A DNA stretch of 15,724 nucleotides. Source: G001797105 sp964528155. Its GTDB lineage: Bacteria; Chloroflexota; Anaerolineae; Anaerolineales; E44-bin32. Where the stretch lies: NCBI GenBank assembly GCA_964528155.1, contig CAZGRL010000082.1:1-15724 (forward strand). Direction: 5' to 3'. The notes under the pieces are model-generated. The model was given only the letters and a program-made list of their open reading frames with translations. It made no database searches and had not been told where the DNA came from. The position numbers and the translations under genes were made by a program. This document shows positions 7,325 through 12,921 of this stretch, in pieces. Positions within the stretch are counted from its first letter, which is position 1. Every line of letters begins with the position of its first letter.

Positions 7325-8419
7325 TCAGGCAGCCAGTCGGCGATCCACCGCTTGCGCCACAGGGTCGAGCCAGATTCGGTCCAACAACCCGGCCCTGGCC
7401 TCGAGGAGCGGATCGGGCACGACGGCCAACAGATCGATCCATTCCTGGAGGAAGCGCCACATCAGAGCATGATCCCACTGGCGGGCCCAGCTTTGCTCAT
7501 CCCAGGAGATGCCCAGACGCTCATCCAACTCCGTTCGGTAGATCTCGACCATCTCCTCTCGGGCGAGCGGAAGCGGGTTGAACCACCAGCCGCTCATGTT
7601 CACAAACGTCAATAGATCGATCACGCCCGGCCCGACAGCCGTTTGCTGCCAGTCATAGGTAATCTGCTCACCCGCCTCGGTCACGGCAATGTTCCCCGGC
7701 CAATAGTCGCCGTGAAGCAGTGTGCTGGGCTGCTCGCGTAGAGGCGCCACGACAGCCGGCGCCTGGTCGATGAGCGTAGAAAGCAACTCAATACGCGCCG
7801 GCGCGCCGGCCAGCGAGCCGGGAGATCCCTTCTCGAGGATCCGCTCGAGCGACTGTTCGGCAACTGCCAGGTGGACATCGAAGTCCGCCTCGAGCGGACG
7901 GCTGAGCCAGGTGTACGTTCCCAGATCCTCGCCCAATCCCCAGAAACGGTCGTGCAACTGCGCCAACGACTCGATCGCCCGCCGATAATCATCCGGCTCC
8001 CACGCCTTCGGGATCTTGTCTTGCGAGATGGCTTCCAAAACAAGCCAATCGCCGCTGGCGGAGGCGGCCACCAGGGCCGGTGTCCTCATCGGAAGGTGCG
8101 GGGCCAGCGAACGGTAAACGCCCACCTCGCGCCGCCCGGCTCCTGCCAATCCGGTGCGCGTCGTCCCGCGTGGTTCCTTGACAACCAGCCGGCACTCTCC
8201 AGCCCCCGCCGCGCCTTCGAAACCGACGACCATTCCGCGCACCCGGCCGATCGATGGCCGTTGATCGGGGATGCTGTATGCGCTCAACGTGGTGACCTGC
8301 AGGGATGTGTCTCTCTGGCGACGGCGCAAACCGGCCGTGATATCGGCGCGGCTGAAAGGCCATACCCAGGTGGGATCGCCGGTGACGGTCTCGGGCCCTA
8401 CCCGTAACGATTCACTCAT
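7325..8419 (-). CDS. APH-fold (aminoglycoside phosphotransferase-like) small-molecule kinase
   Basis: A 364-residue protein with the protein-kinase-like APH fold (PF01636 and related families). Seen in order: a candidate ATP-lysine in 'LVVKEPRG' (Lys81), a conserved-position Glu98 in 'GRREVGVYRSL', a hinge-like 'WLVLEAIS' (125-132), the catalytic loop 'HGDYWPGN' (236-243; Asp238 and Asn243), and a metal-binding Asp256 in 'TYDWQQ'. These residues suggest an active kinase. Families with this fold phosphorylate choline, sugars, homoserine, aminoglycosides or macrolides. Nothing here allows a substrate to be named, and a chromosomal housekeeping-type neighbourhood argues against assuming antibiotic resistance. 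The ATG overlaps the last eight bases of an upstream small ORF (8412-8546), so translation is probably coupled. It lies 95 bases before proS. Confidence 0.85.
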   Translation of the reverse strand: MSESLRVGPETVTGDPTWVWPFSRADITAGLRRRQRDTSLQVTTLSAYSIPDQRPSIGRVRGMVVGFEGAAGAGECRLVVKEPRGTTRTGLAGAGRREVGVYRSLAPHLPMRTPALVAASASGDWLVLEAISQDKIPKAWEPDDYRRAIESLAQLHDRFWGLGEDLGTYTWLSRPLEADFDVHLAVAEQSLERILEKGSPGSLAGAPARIELLSTLIDQAPAVVAPLREQPSTLLHGDYWPGNIAVTEAGEQITYDWQQTAVGPGVIDLLTFVNMSGWWFNPLPLAREEMVEIYRTELDERLGISWDEQSWARQWDHALMWRFLQEWIDLLAVVPDPLLEARAGLLDRIWLDPVAQAVDRRLAA

Positions 8420-8546
8420 CCAACGTTTCCATTACACGAAGCCGCCGTGCAAGGCGCTCGACGACATATCCGACACACTGCACCAGACCCCGCGCAGATA
8501 CGCGCTCAAACGGAAGTATACCCCGGGGGCCGGTACCGAGCTTCAT
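8412..8546 (-). CDS. Small protein of unknown function (44 residues)
   Basis: A short ORF with ATG at 8544-8546 and a strong Shine-Dalgarno, GGGAGG, five bases upstream. It begins 35 bases after the metallophosphoesterase stop and its TGA (8412-8414) overlaps the start of the APH-fold kinase gene, giving ATGAGTGA. The product starts MKLGTGPRGILPFERV and ends VMETLDE. It is basic in the middle (VERLARRLRV), has one Cys and no membrane segment. I do not recognise it. The ribosome binding site, tight packing and coupling support a real gene or a translated coupling peptide rather than chance; the lack of known homology is the main doubt. Confidence 0.55.
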   Translation of the reverse strand: MKLGTGPRGILPFERVSARGLVQCVGYVVERLARRLRVMETLDE

Positions 8547-8581
8547 ATGAGCCTCCCAGGGGACGGGCGTCACATCCACCC

Positions 8582-9205
8582 TCAGTAGACCGGCGGGCCG
8601 TCGATCCCAAGTTGGACGACTCGATGAGGATAGACATTCAAGATCGGTGTGTCGTACAGAATGCTTTCGGTCTTGTCGATGTTCTTGACTGCGTGCGAGT
8701 GACCGTGCAATATGAGCCTGGGCCGCGCCAGTCGGATCAGGGTTCGGAACGAAGCGAAGCCCGTGTGGGCGAAGTCGGGCATGTCGTGGATGCCCAGCGG
8801 TGGCGAGTGGGTGAGCAAGAGATCCAGTCCGTGTCCCCTGGCAAGACGCGCCGGGGCCAGGCGCAAGAGCATTTGCGTCACCCGCCAGCTCATTTGCCCC
8901 TCGGTGTACTGATGGATCCCATCGGATTTGTATCGGCGGCTGCCTCCGAGCCCGCCGATCCTCAAACCGTGCAGTCTCACCACCCGACCGTCAATCGACG
9001 TCCCTCCGGGTACGCTGAAGTTGTCCGCATCGTGATTTCCGTGGACGTAGAGCAGGGGGACGTTGAGGCGGGTGAGGACATATTCAAGATAAGACGCTTC
9101 GAGATCGCCACAACCGACGATGAGCTCAACATCGGGAAAGCGCTCTTCCACGATCGGGCTGTAGATGAACGGCACCGTCCGATCGCTCAGCGCCAGGATC
9201 TTCAT
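8582..9205 (-). CDS. Calcineurin-like metallophosphoesterase
   Basis: A 207-residue cytoplasmic phosphoesterase of the calcineurin-like superfamily (PF00149/PF12850). Metal-site motifs are visible in order: Asp8 in 'MKILALSDR', 'GCGDLEA' (31-37, GD motif), 'VHGNHDA' (54-60), 'LLTHSPP' (130-136, His133) and 'LHGHSH' (166-171). The usual Asp-X-His of motif I is changed: after Asp8 come Arg9 and Thr10, so one histidine metal ligand is missing. Members act on phosphodiesters or phosphomonoesters such as cyclic nucleotides; the substrate is not evident. It starts three bases after the stop of the MazG-like gene, clearly in one operon, so a role in nucleotide turnover together with that enzyme is plausible but inferred. 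Confidence 0.88.
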   Translation of the reverse strand: MKILALSDRTVPFIYSPIVEERFPDVELIVGCGDLEASYLEYVLTRLNVPLLYVHGNHDADNFSVPGGTSIDGRVVRLHGLRIGGLGGSRRYKSDGIHQYTEGQMSWRVTQMLLRLAPARLARGHGLDLLLTHSPPLGIHDMPDFAHTGFASFRTLIRLARPRLILHGHSHAVKNIDKTESILYDTPILNVYPHRVVQLGIDGPPVY

Positions 9206-9208
9206 ACG

Positions 9209-9505
9209 CTACCAATCTCGATTGTAGTTCACATCGAGTTTGTTCATGACGGCTCGCTCGAGGTCGATCCCAGTGATGCTCGCCAGTTGAAGGAGATACA
9301 ACGCGACGTCGGCCAACTCTGATTGCAGATCCTCGGGGCTCTGCGGCGTTTCATTCCACTGAAAGAGCTCGAGCACCTCGGAAGCCTCGAGCACGAGCGA
9401 GATGGCCAGGTTGCGCTGGGTTTGCGGTTTCGGAGACCCTTCCGAGTACCAGCCTCTCGAGTCCACGAAACGGTGCATCTCTGCGGTCAATTCTGCCAGG
9501 TCCAT
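9209..9505 (-). CDS. MazG-like nucleotide pyrophosphohydrolase
   Basis: A 98-residue single-domain member of the all-alpha NTP pyrophosphatase (MazG/dCTPase-like) superfamily, which hydrolyses (d)NTPs to the monophosphate and pyrophosphate. The metal-binding motifs are intact: 'LVLEASEVLELFQW' gives E40-x-x-E43, and 'SELADVALYLLQL' gives E63-x-x-D66. The length and the 'RNLAISLVLEASEV' start match the small 'house-cleaning' MazG-like/dCTP pyrophosphatase group. The ATG at 9503-9505 has AGGTG about ten bases upstream. First gene of the operon that continues with the phosphoesterase (three-base gap), a small ORF and an APH-fold kinase, behind a consensus promoter and a hairpin-containing leader. 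Confidence 0.92.
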   Translation of the reverse strand: MDLAELTAEMHRFVDSRGWYSEGSPKPQTQRNLAISLVLEASEVLELFQWNETPQSPEDLQSELADVALYLLQLASITGIDLERAVMNKLDVNYNRDW

Positions 9506-9660
9506 GGATTCCGATCACCTATGAAAAGAAAGCGGCTTCCCGTCTGAGCTGGGAAGCCGACGCTGATCTTGATCTACCCCTTCCCGGCCTCACCGGATGC
9601 TGCGATGGAAGTCTACGCCGATGGTCGCACTCAGACAAAGGCAGCCTGCGAAGAGTATCG
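9506..9660 (-). promoter_or_regulatory. Leader RNA with terminator-like hairpin before the MazG-like operon
   Basis: Between the predicted transcription start (about 9658) and the first ATG lie about 150 bases. Near the end is a perfect 9-bp stem, CGGCTTCCC (9551-9559) with GGGAAGCCG (9533-9541), loop of nine bases, followed by CTTTCTTTTC on the minus strand: the form of an intrinsic terminator. Upstream in the same leader, GGGAAG (9580-9585) is complementary to CTTCCC of the terminator's first arm and could form a competing antiterminator. No ATG-initiated leader peptide, T-box sequence or known riboswitch core was recognised. A role as an attenuator or riboswitch is inferred from layout. 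Confidence 0.5.
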
Positions 9661-9664
9661 CGGG

Positions 9665-9693
9665 ATTATACGGCAGGGAGGAAAGAGTGTCAA
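9665..9693 (-). promoter_or_regulatory. Perfect-consensus sigma70-type promoter
   Basis: On the minus strand TTGACA (9688-9693), exactly 17 bases, then TATAAT (9665-9670). Both hexamers match the consensus at every position. It would drive the MazG-like, phosphoesterase, small-ORF and kinase genes, and possibly proS beyond. Confidence 0.88.
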
Positions 9694-9942
9694 AAGCGGA
9701 GAAGATCTGCCATTCCGACCCGGATGATGTCGGCCCGTGCAGCGCCTAGGGGATTCCTCGCTCGCCACAGATCGGCGAGCTCCCTGGCCTGCGGCCTGCC
9801 TGCACCTGCGGCGCAGGCACAGGTGGGCAGGCGGAATGACACGGTTGGTGGATGACATGTGGGCAGGCGATGTCGCCCCGGGCAAGCCCGACTCTTCACG
9901 GACAACACGGAGCAGACCGATATTCCGTCGCAATCGCCGGAT
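9694..9942. other. Non-coding stretch with nested hairpins
   Basis: No gene seen. Contains CTCGCC (9761-9766) with GGCGAG (9774-9779) and a strong inverted repeat at 9795-9831 (CCTGCC...CACCTG against CAGGTG...GGCAGG). The phrases GGATTCCTCGCTCG (around 9751) and CGGAATGAC (around 9831) resemble an interspersed repeat familiar from Chloroflexota-like genomes; here it seems split by the inner palindrome. That resemblance is from memory and is unverified. Confidence 0.4.
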
Positions 9943-9995
9943 ACCCAAAACGAGAAGGATGAGCAGCTTCGCTGCTCATCCTTCTCGTTTTGGGT
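9943..9995. repeat. Perfect 53-bp palindrome with 25-bp arms
   Basis: ACCCAAAACGAGAAGGATGA-GCAGC (9943-9967) and its exact reverse complement (9971-9995) flank a three-base TTC centre. There is no following T-run long enough to make it a convincing terminator on either strand. It would form a very stable hairpin in RNA or a cruciform in DNA. Probably a dispersed palindromic element. Confidence 0.85.
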
Positions 9996-10000
9996 TTACT

Positions 10001-10060
10001 CCCCTCCCCCTGGGCATGGCCTCTGAAGGGGGAATCATGCTCCAAGCCCAGGGGGAGGGG
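10001..10060. repeat. C/G-rich inverted repeat
   Basis: CCCCTCCCCCTGGGCATGG (10001-10019) and CCAAGCCCAGGGGGAGGGG (10042-10060) pair over 19 positions with a single A/A mismatch, around a 22-base centre. It starts five bases after the perfect palindrome and lies about 90 bases downstream of the metK stop. Related C-run/G-run hairpins occur near 11647 and 11871. Confidence 0.75.
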
Positions 10061-10147
10061 AAGGGGTGGGGGTCCGTCGATCACCCTCGTCAAAGAGCCT
10101 CAGAGAAACGGCAGGAGAATACGATCTGGCGCGGGAGGCGTCGCCGG

Positions 10148-11359
10148 TCAGACCCCGGCGGCGCTCTTCAGACTGTCGAGCCGATCAAGGCGCTCCCACG
10201 GCAGGTCGAGATCGTCCCGGCCGAAGTGGCCGTAGGTGGCCGTCTTGCGAAAGATGGGTGCCCGCAGACCGAGGTCTCGGATAATCGCGCCCGGGCGCAA
10301 GTCGAACACCTTGTCGATCAGGCCGGCGATGGCCTCGTCGGAGAGTTTGCCTGTGCCGAAAGTCTCGACATTGATCGACAACGGATGGGCAACGCCGATG
10401 GCATAAGCCACCTGGATCTCACAGCGATCAGCCAGACCGGCGCCGACGATGTGCTTGGCCACCCAGCGAGCGGCATAGGCGCCGGACCGATCGACCTTGG
10501 TGGCGTCCTTGCCGCTGAAGCACCCGCCGCCGTGACGCCCCATACCGCCATAAGTATCGACGATGATCTTGCGACCGGTCAGCCCGGAATCTCCGAGCGG
10601 TCCGCCCACGACGAAGCGACCGGTCGGATTGACGAAGATCCGAATATCGCCGTCCTGCAATTCTTCGGGGATGGTTGGCCGAATGATATGCTCGGTGACA
10701 CCCTCGCGTACTTCTTCTTGATCCACGTCGGCCGAGTGTTGGGTGCTGACCAGAACGGTGTGCACACGGCGCGGCTTGCCATGCTGATACTCGATGGTGA
10801 CCTGCGACTTTCCGTCCGGTCGGAGCCAGGGAAGCTCGTTCGAACGGCGGACCTCCGCCATGCGACGTGTGAGCTTGTGAGCCAGGTAGATCGGCACGGG
10901 CATGAGCGTCGCCGTCTCGTTGCAGGCGAAGCCGAACATCATCCCCTGATCTCCCGCCCCGAGGGTCTCAATCTCGTCGCGATCGTTGTCGTTCATGCGA
11001 GTTTCAAGGGCGTGATTGACGCCGCGCGCGATATCCAGACTCTGGCTGGCGATGGCGACCTGGACGCCGCAGGTGTTGCCGTCGAACCCCTTGTCGCTGT
11101 CATCGAAGCCGATGTCAGTGATCACCTCTCTCGCCAGTTTGTCGAAGTTCACGTTGGCTTTCGTCGTGATCTCACCGAGCAGGATGACGAAACCGGTCTT
11201 GGCCGCCGTCTCGCAGGCGACGCGCGACATTGGATCTTGCTCGAGGCAAGCATCCAGCACGGCGTCTGAGATTTGGTCGCACATTTTGTCGGGGTGCCCC
11301 TCGGTGACCGATTCAGACGTGAACAGCAGACGGGGCGAGGTCATGAAAGATGTACTCAC
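10148..11359 (-). CDS. metK: S-adenosylmethionine synthetase
   Basis: Makes S-adenosylmethionine from methionine and ATP in the cytoplasm, releasing phosphate and pyrophosphate. The 403-residue length is near the usual 380-400. Motifs: 'SVTEGHPDKMCDQISDAVLD' (17-36, with catalytic His22), 'LGAGDQGMMFG' (133-143), and the phosphate-loop signature 'GGGCFSGKDATKVDRS' (277-292). In that signature Cys280 replaces the usual Ala and Ala286 the usual Pro or similar residue, which is uncommon but leaves the Lys, Asp and Arg residues in place. Start is GTG at 11357-11359 because GGAGGG lies six bases upstream; ATG at codon 6 is the alternative. Controlled by a SAM-I riboswitch and its own promoter, so high SAM should lower expression. 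Confidence 0.97.
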   Translation of the reverse strand: MSTSFMTSPRLLFTSESVTEGHPDKMCDQISDAVLDACLEQDPMSRVACETAAKTGFVILLGEITTKANVNFDKLAREVITDIGFDDSDKGFDGNTCGVQVAIASQSLDIARGVNHALETRMNDNDRDEIETLGAGDQGMMFGFACNETATLMPVPIYLAHKLTRRMAEVRRSNELPWLRPDGKSQVTIEYQHGKPRRVHTVLVSTQHSADVDQEEVREGVTEHIIRPTIPEELQDGDIRIFVNPTGRFVVGGPLGDSGLTGRKIIVDTYGGMGRHGGGCFSGKDATKVDRSGAYAARWVAKHIVGAGLADRCEIQVAYAIGVAHPLSINVETFGTGKLSDEAIAGLIDKVFDLRPGAIIRDLGLRAPIFRKTATYGHFGRDDLDLPWERLDRLDSLKSAAGV

Positions 11360-11385
11360 GCGCGTCCCTCCACAAGGAATGAGAA

Positions 11386-11408
11386 GCCCCTTCCTGGCGA
11401 GAAGGGGC
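11386..11408 (-). terminator. Expression-platform terminator hairpin of the metK riboswitch
   Basis: On the minus strand GCCCCTTC (11401-11408), loop TCGCCAG, GAAGGGGC (11386-11393), then TTCTCATTCCTT. The stem is perfect and the following U tract is interrupted. The first arm can alternatively pair with GAGAGGGC at the 3' strand of riboswitch P1 (around 11423-11430), a plausible antiterminator. Confidence 0.65.
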
Positions 11409-11429
11409 GCTGATCACGGCTTGGCCGCC

Positions 11430-11539
11430 CTCTCATCTTCCAGAAGATCCGTCTGCCGGAGTTGGCACCACACCGGGAAATGATCCGGTAGGTTGCCGAG
11501 GCTTCACAGGGCCGGTCCCTCCGCCTCTCTGGATAAGAG
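11430..11539 (-). ncRNA. SAM-I (S-box) riboswitch aptamer
   Basis: Minus-strand leader of metK. Recognised elements in order: P1 5' strand CTCTTATC (11532-11539); CAGAGAGGCGGAGGGACCGG, the classic S-box core; CCCTGTGAAGCCTCGGCAACC, of which GAAGCC..GGCAACC is the conserved stretch; GTGGTGCCAACTCC; and P1 3' strand GATGAGAG (11430-11437), which pairs fully with the 5' strand including one G-U. The aptamer is about 110 bases, the normal size. It binds SAM, the product of the gene it controls, and with the downstream hairpin should switch transcription off at high SAM. Confidence 0.95.
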
Positions 11540-11570
11540 TGCCACAGGGGCTATTGGATTGTCGCCGGGC

Positions 11571-11599
11571 ATGGTACCACACCGGTTGGGGTGAGTCAA
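11571..11599 (-). promoter_or_regulatory. metK promoter
   Basis: On the minus strand TTGACT (11594-11599), 17 bases, TACCAT (11571-11576). The start would fall near 11564, some 25 bases before the S-box aptamer. Confidence 0.65.
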
Positions 11600-11646
11600 T
11601 TCGGAGAGATGAATCGGAGAGGACGGAACAACCCCCCACACCCCTG

Positions 11647-11680
11647 CCCCCTCCCGCCGGCAACCGCTGGGGGGAGGGGG
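11647..11680. repeat. C/G-rich hairpin element
   Basis: CCCCCTCCC (11647-11655) pairs with GGGAGGGGG (11672-11680) across a 16-base centre. Same style as the element at 10001-10060. No coding capacity seen. Confidence 0.6.
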
Positions 11681-11685
11681 TAAAG

Positions 11686-11832
11686 TGTCGGAAACAGGGG
11701 TGGGCCCCGCCAAAGAGTGGTCACCCCCGTTTACCCCAAGGGTATGCCACGCCGCCCCGGGAGTGGCCCCNNNNNNNNNNGGCTGAACCTGGGGTTAGCA
11801 CAGCTTGGCTGGGCTCACCCCTGTTTCCGACA
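11686..11832. repeat. Large inverted repeat spanning the assembly gap
   Basis: Left arm 11686-11713 (TGTCGGAAACAGGGGTG..) and right arm 11805-11832 (..CACCCCTGTTTCCGACA) match as reverse complements at 26 of 28 positions. The inner region includes ten Ns, so its true length is unknown. It may be a small non-autonomous element or a long cruciform. I see no gene and no clear target duplication beside it. Confidence 0.75.
11771..11780. other. Assembly gap (ten Ns)
   Basis: Ten consecutive Ns. The gap lies inside an inverted repeat and among C/G-rich hairpins, which are typical causes of assembly failure. The real distance here is unknown. Confidence 0.98.
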
Positions 11833-11870
11833 TGGATCTGCCAGGCCGCACGGAGAGTGCCCCCACGCCC

Positions 11871-11907
11871 TTCCCCCTCCCCCGGCGAACACCAGGCGAA
11901 GGGGGAA
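11871..11907. repeat. C/G-rich hairpin element next to the cytochrome gene
   Basis: TTCCCCCT (11871-11878) pairs with AGGGGGAA (11900-11907). On the minus strand it lies just after the stop of the cytochrome gene and might end its transcript, but no T-run follows the stem, so it is listed as a repeat rather than a terminator. Confidence 0.5.
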
Positions 11908-11939
11908 AAGTCGGAACGGGGGGGGCGGATCCAGTCGCC

Positions 11940-12539
11940 TCAGGCTGCCACTCGATGGCAGGCATCGCACACCTGCGAAACCCGCTGCTGCTCCAGGAAG
12001 CCGGAGTTGGGGTCGCCGTCGGTGGTGTGCGCCGAGTGACAATCGACACACATCGCCGCTTTTCGATCGATCGCTTGCCAGCGTGGCAGAAACGCGTGGA
12101 AGTGCCGGCGGAAGTCGCGCGTGCTGGTCACGTCCCCGTGACACTTCAAACAGTTGGCGTCGTCAATAGGAACGGTCAGGGGCGCGGGCTGGATCGCCCG
12201 TCGCGTGACCCAGGCGAACAGGTCACCGGCGCCGACCGACATCGCGCCAATCCGACCGGTGATCCCCCGTCCGGAATGGCAATCGATGCAGCGCGTCGCC
12301 TGGGCGTGATGGCTCGAGGCCAGGTCGACCGGCTGGGCCGCGATCGAACGCTGGAAGTATGTGCTCTCGGGTTGAGAATGGCACGAGGCGCAGAAAGAGT
12401 CGTTCGACTCCATGTGGTCGGCGAAGGCCACCGTCGTACCGGCGAGGACGAAAAACGCGGCAGCCGCCAGGATCGGTAGGCTCCCTACACCGTTCTTTCC
12501 ACGCCGGCTGTTCCTGGACGACTTCCGCGAACGCGGCAT
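11940..12539 (-). CDS. Membrane-anchored pentaheme cytochrome c (NapC/NirT/NrfH-like)
   Basis: A 199-residue protein with a basic N-terminus (MPRSRKSSRNSRRGK), one hydrophobic segment (about 20-40) acting as an uncleaved anchor or signal, and five CXXCH heme c sites: CASCH (50-54), CIDCH (84-88), CLKCH (130-134), CVDCH (164-168) and CDACH (191-195). The layout, with the first heme just after the membrane helix ('ESNDSFCASCHSQPESTYFQRS'), fits the NapC/NirT/NrfH group that passes electrons from the quinol pool to periplasmic reductases. NapC and NrfH usually carry four hemes; a fifth recalls TorC/CymA-like or chimeric forms. Start ATG at 12537-12539 is chosen because the signal/anchor follows directly; the frame is open much further upstream but without a plausible product. 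No reductase partner gene lies in the window, so the electron acceptor is unknown. Confidence 0.85.
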   Translation of the reverse strand: MPRSRKSSRNSRRGKNGVGSLPILAAAAFFVLAGTTVAFADHMESNDSFCASCHSQPESTYFQRSIAAQPVDLASSHHAQATRCIDCHSGRGITGRIGAMSVGAGDLFAWVTRRAIQPAPLTVPIDDANCLKCHGDVTSTRDFRRHFHAFLPRWQAIDRKAAMCVDCHSAHTTDGDPNSGFLEQQRVSQVCDACHRVAA

Positions 12540-12921
12540 ACACCGCCCCAATTTCGAGTGTGTTCTTGGTTTAGACACGTGCTGGAATGCATCGCCCGAA
12601 GAATGCCGTCGAGGGCCCTCACCGACGACCCTCAGCCCTGCCGAGCGAGGCATACGGAAATCATGGTACGTCCAACCGCCGCTTTTCAGCCTTAGGATCA
12701 CATGAGATCCGGCCTCCCCTGCCCGTGGCCGGCCGTCGCCGCCGGAAGTGCATCCTGTCCACCCGAAGGCCCCCTTGACAGGCCAGCCATTTCCGGGAGG
12801 ATTCCGGTATCGATGGAGGGGGTTCTCTGCTTGACATAAGGGGACGGCCAAAGCCGTGCCTGAAGTTGGGCGGAGGGGCAAGCAAATCGGAGGGAGAGTC
12901 GGGCGTCCAGCCCGATCGAAC
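12540..12921. other. Divergent intergenic region, no gene seen
   Basis: About 380 bases between the divergent cytochrome and secreted-protein genes, expected to hold both promoters. Two TTGACA hexamers on the plus strand (12775-12780 and 12831-12836) lack a convincing -10 box at 16-18 bases. An imperfect operator-like palindrome GGATCACATGAGATCC lies at 12695-12710. No riboswitch core or tRNA was recognised. Confidence 0.45.
12889..12921 (+). promoter_or_regulatory. Shine-Dalgarno and hairpin before the secreted protein
   Basis: GGAGGG (12889-12894) is 27 bases before the ATG at 12922, too far for normal initiation. Between them is a perfect hairpin, TCGGGC (12899-12904), loop GTCCA, GCCCGA (12910-12915). 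If folded, it leaves four bases on one side and six on the other, a normal effective spacing of ten. Whether the ribosome uses it this way is inference; it also bears on the choice of ATG 12922 over GTG 12856. Confidence 0.4.

Noticed and set aside
8447..9322. Plus-strand 291-codon frame
   Set aside because: Antisense to the phosphoesterase and MazG-like genes, both with intact motifs.
9506..9660. T-box leader that might sense tRNA-Pro for downstream proS
   Set aside because: The conserved T-box antiterminator sequence is absent and proS is several genes away.
9737..11269. Plus-strand 510-codon frame
   Set aside because: Runs through the palindromes and then antisense to metK; no ribosome binding site or domain.
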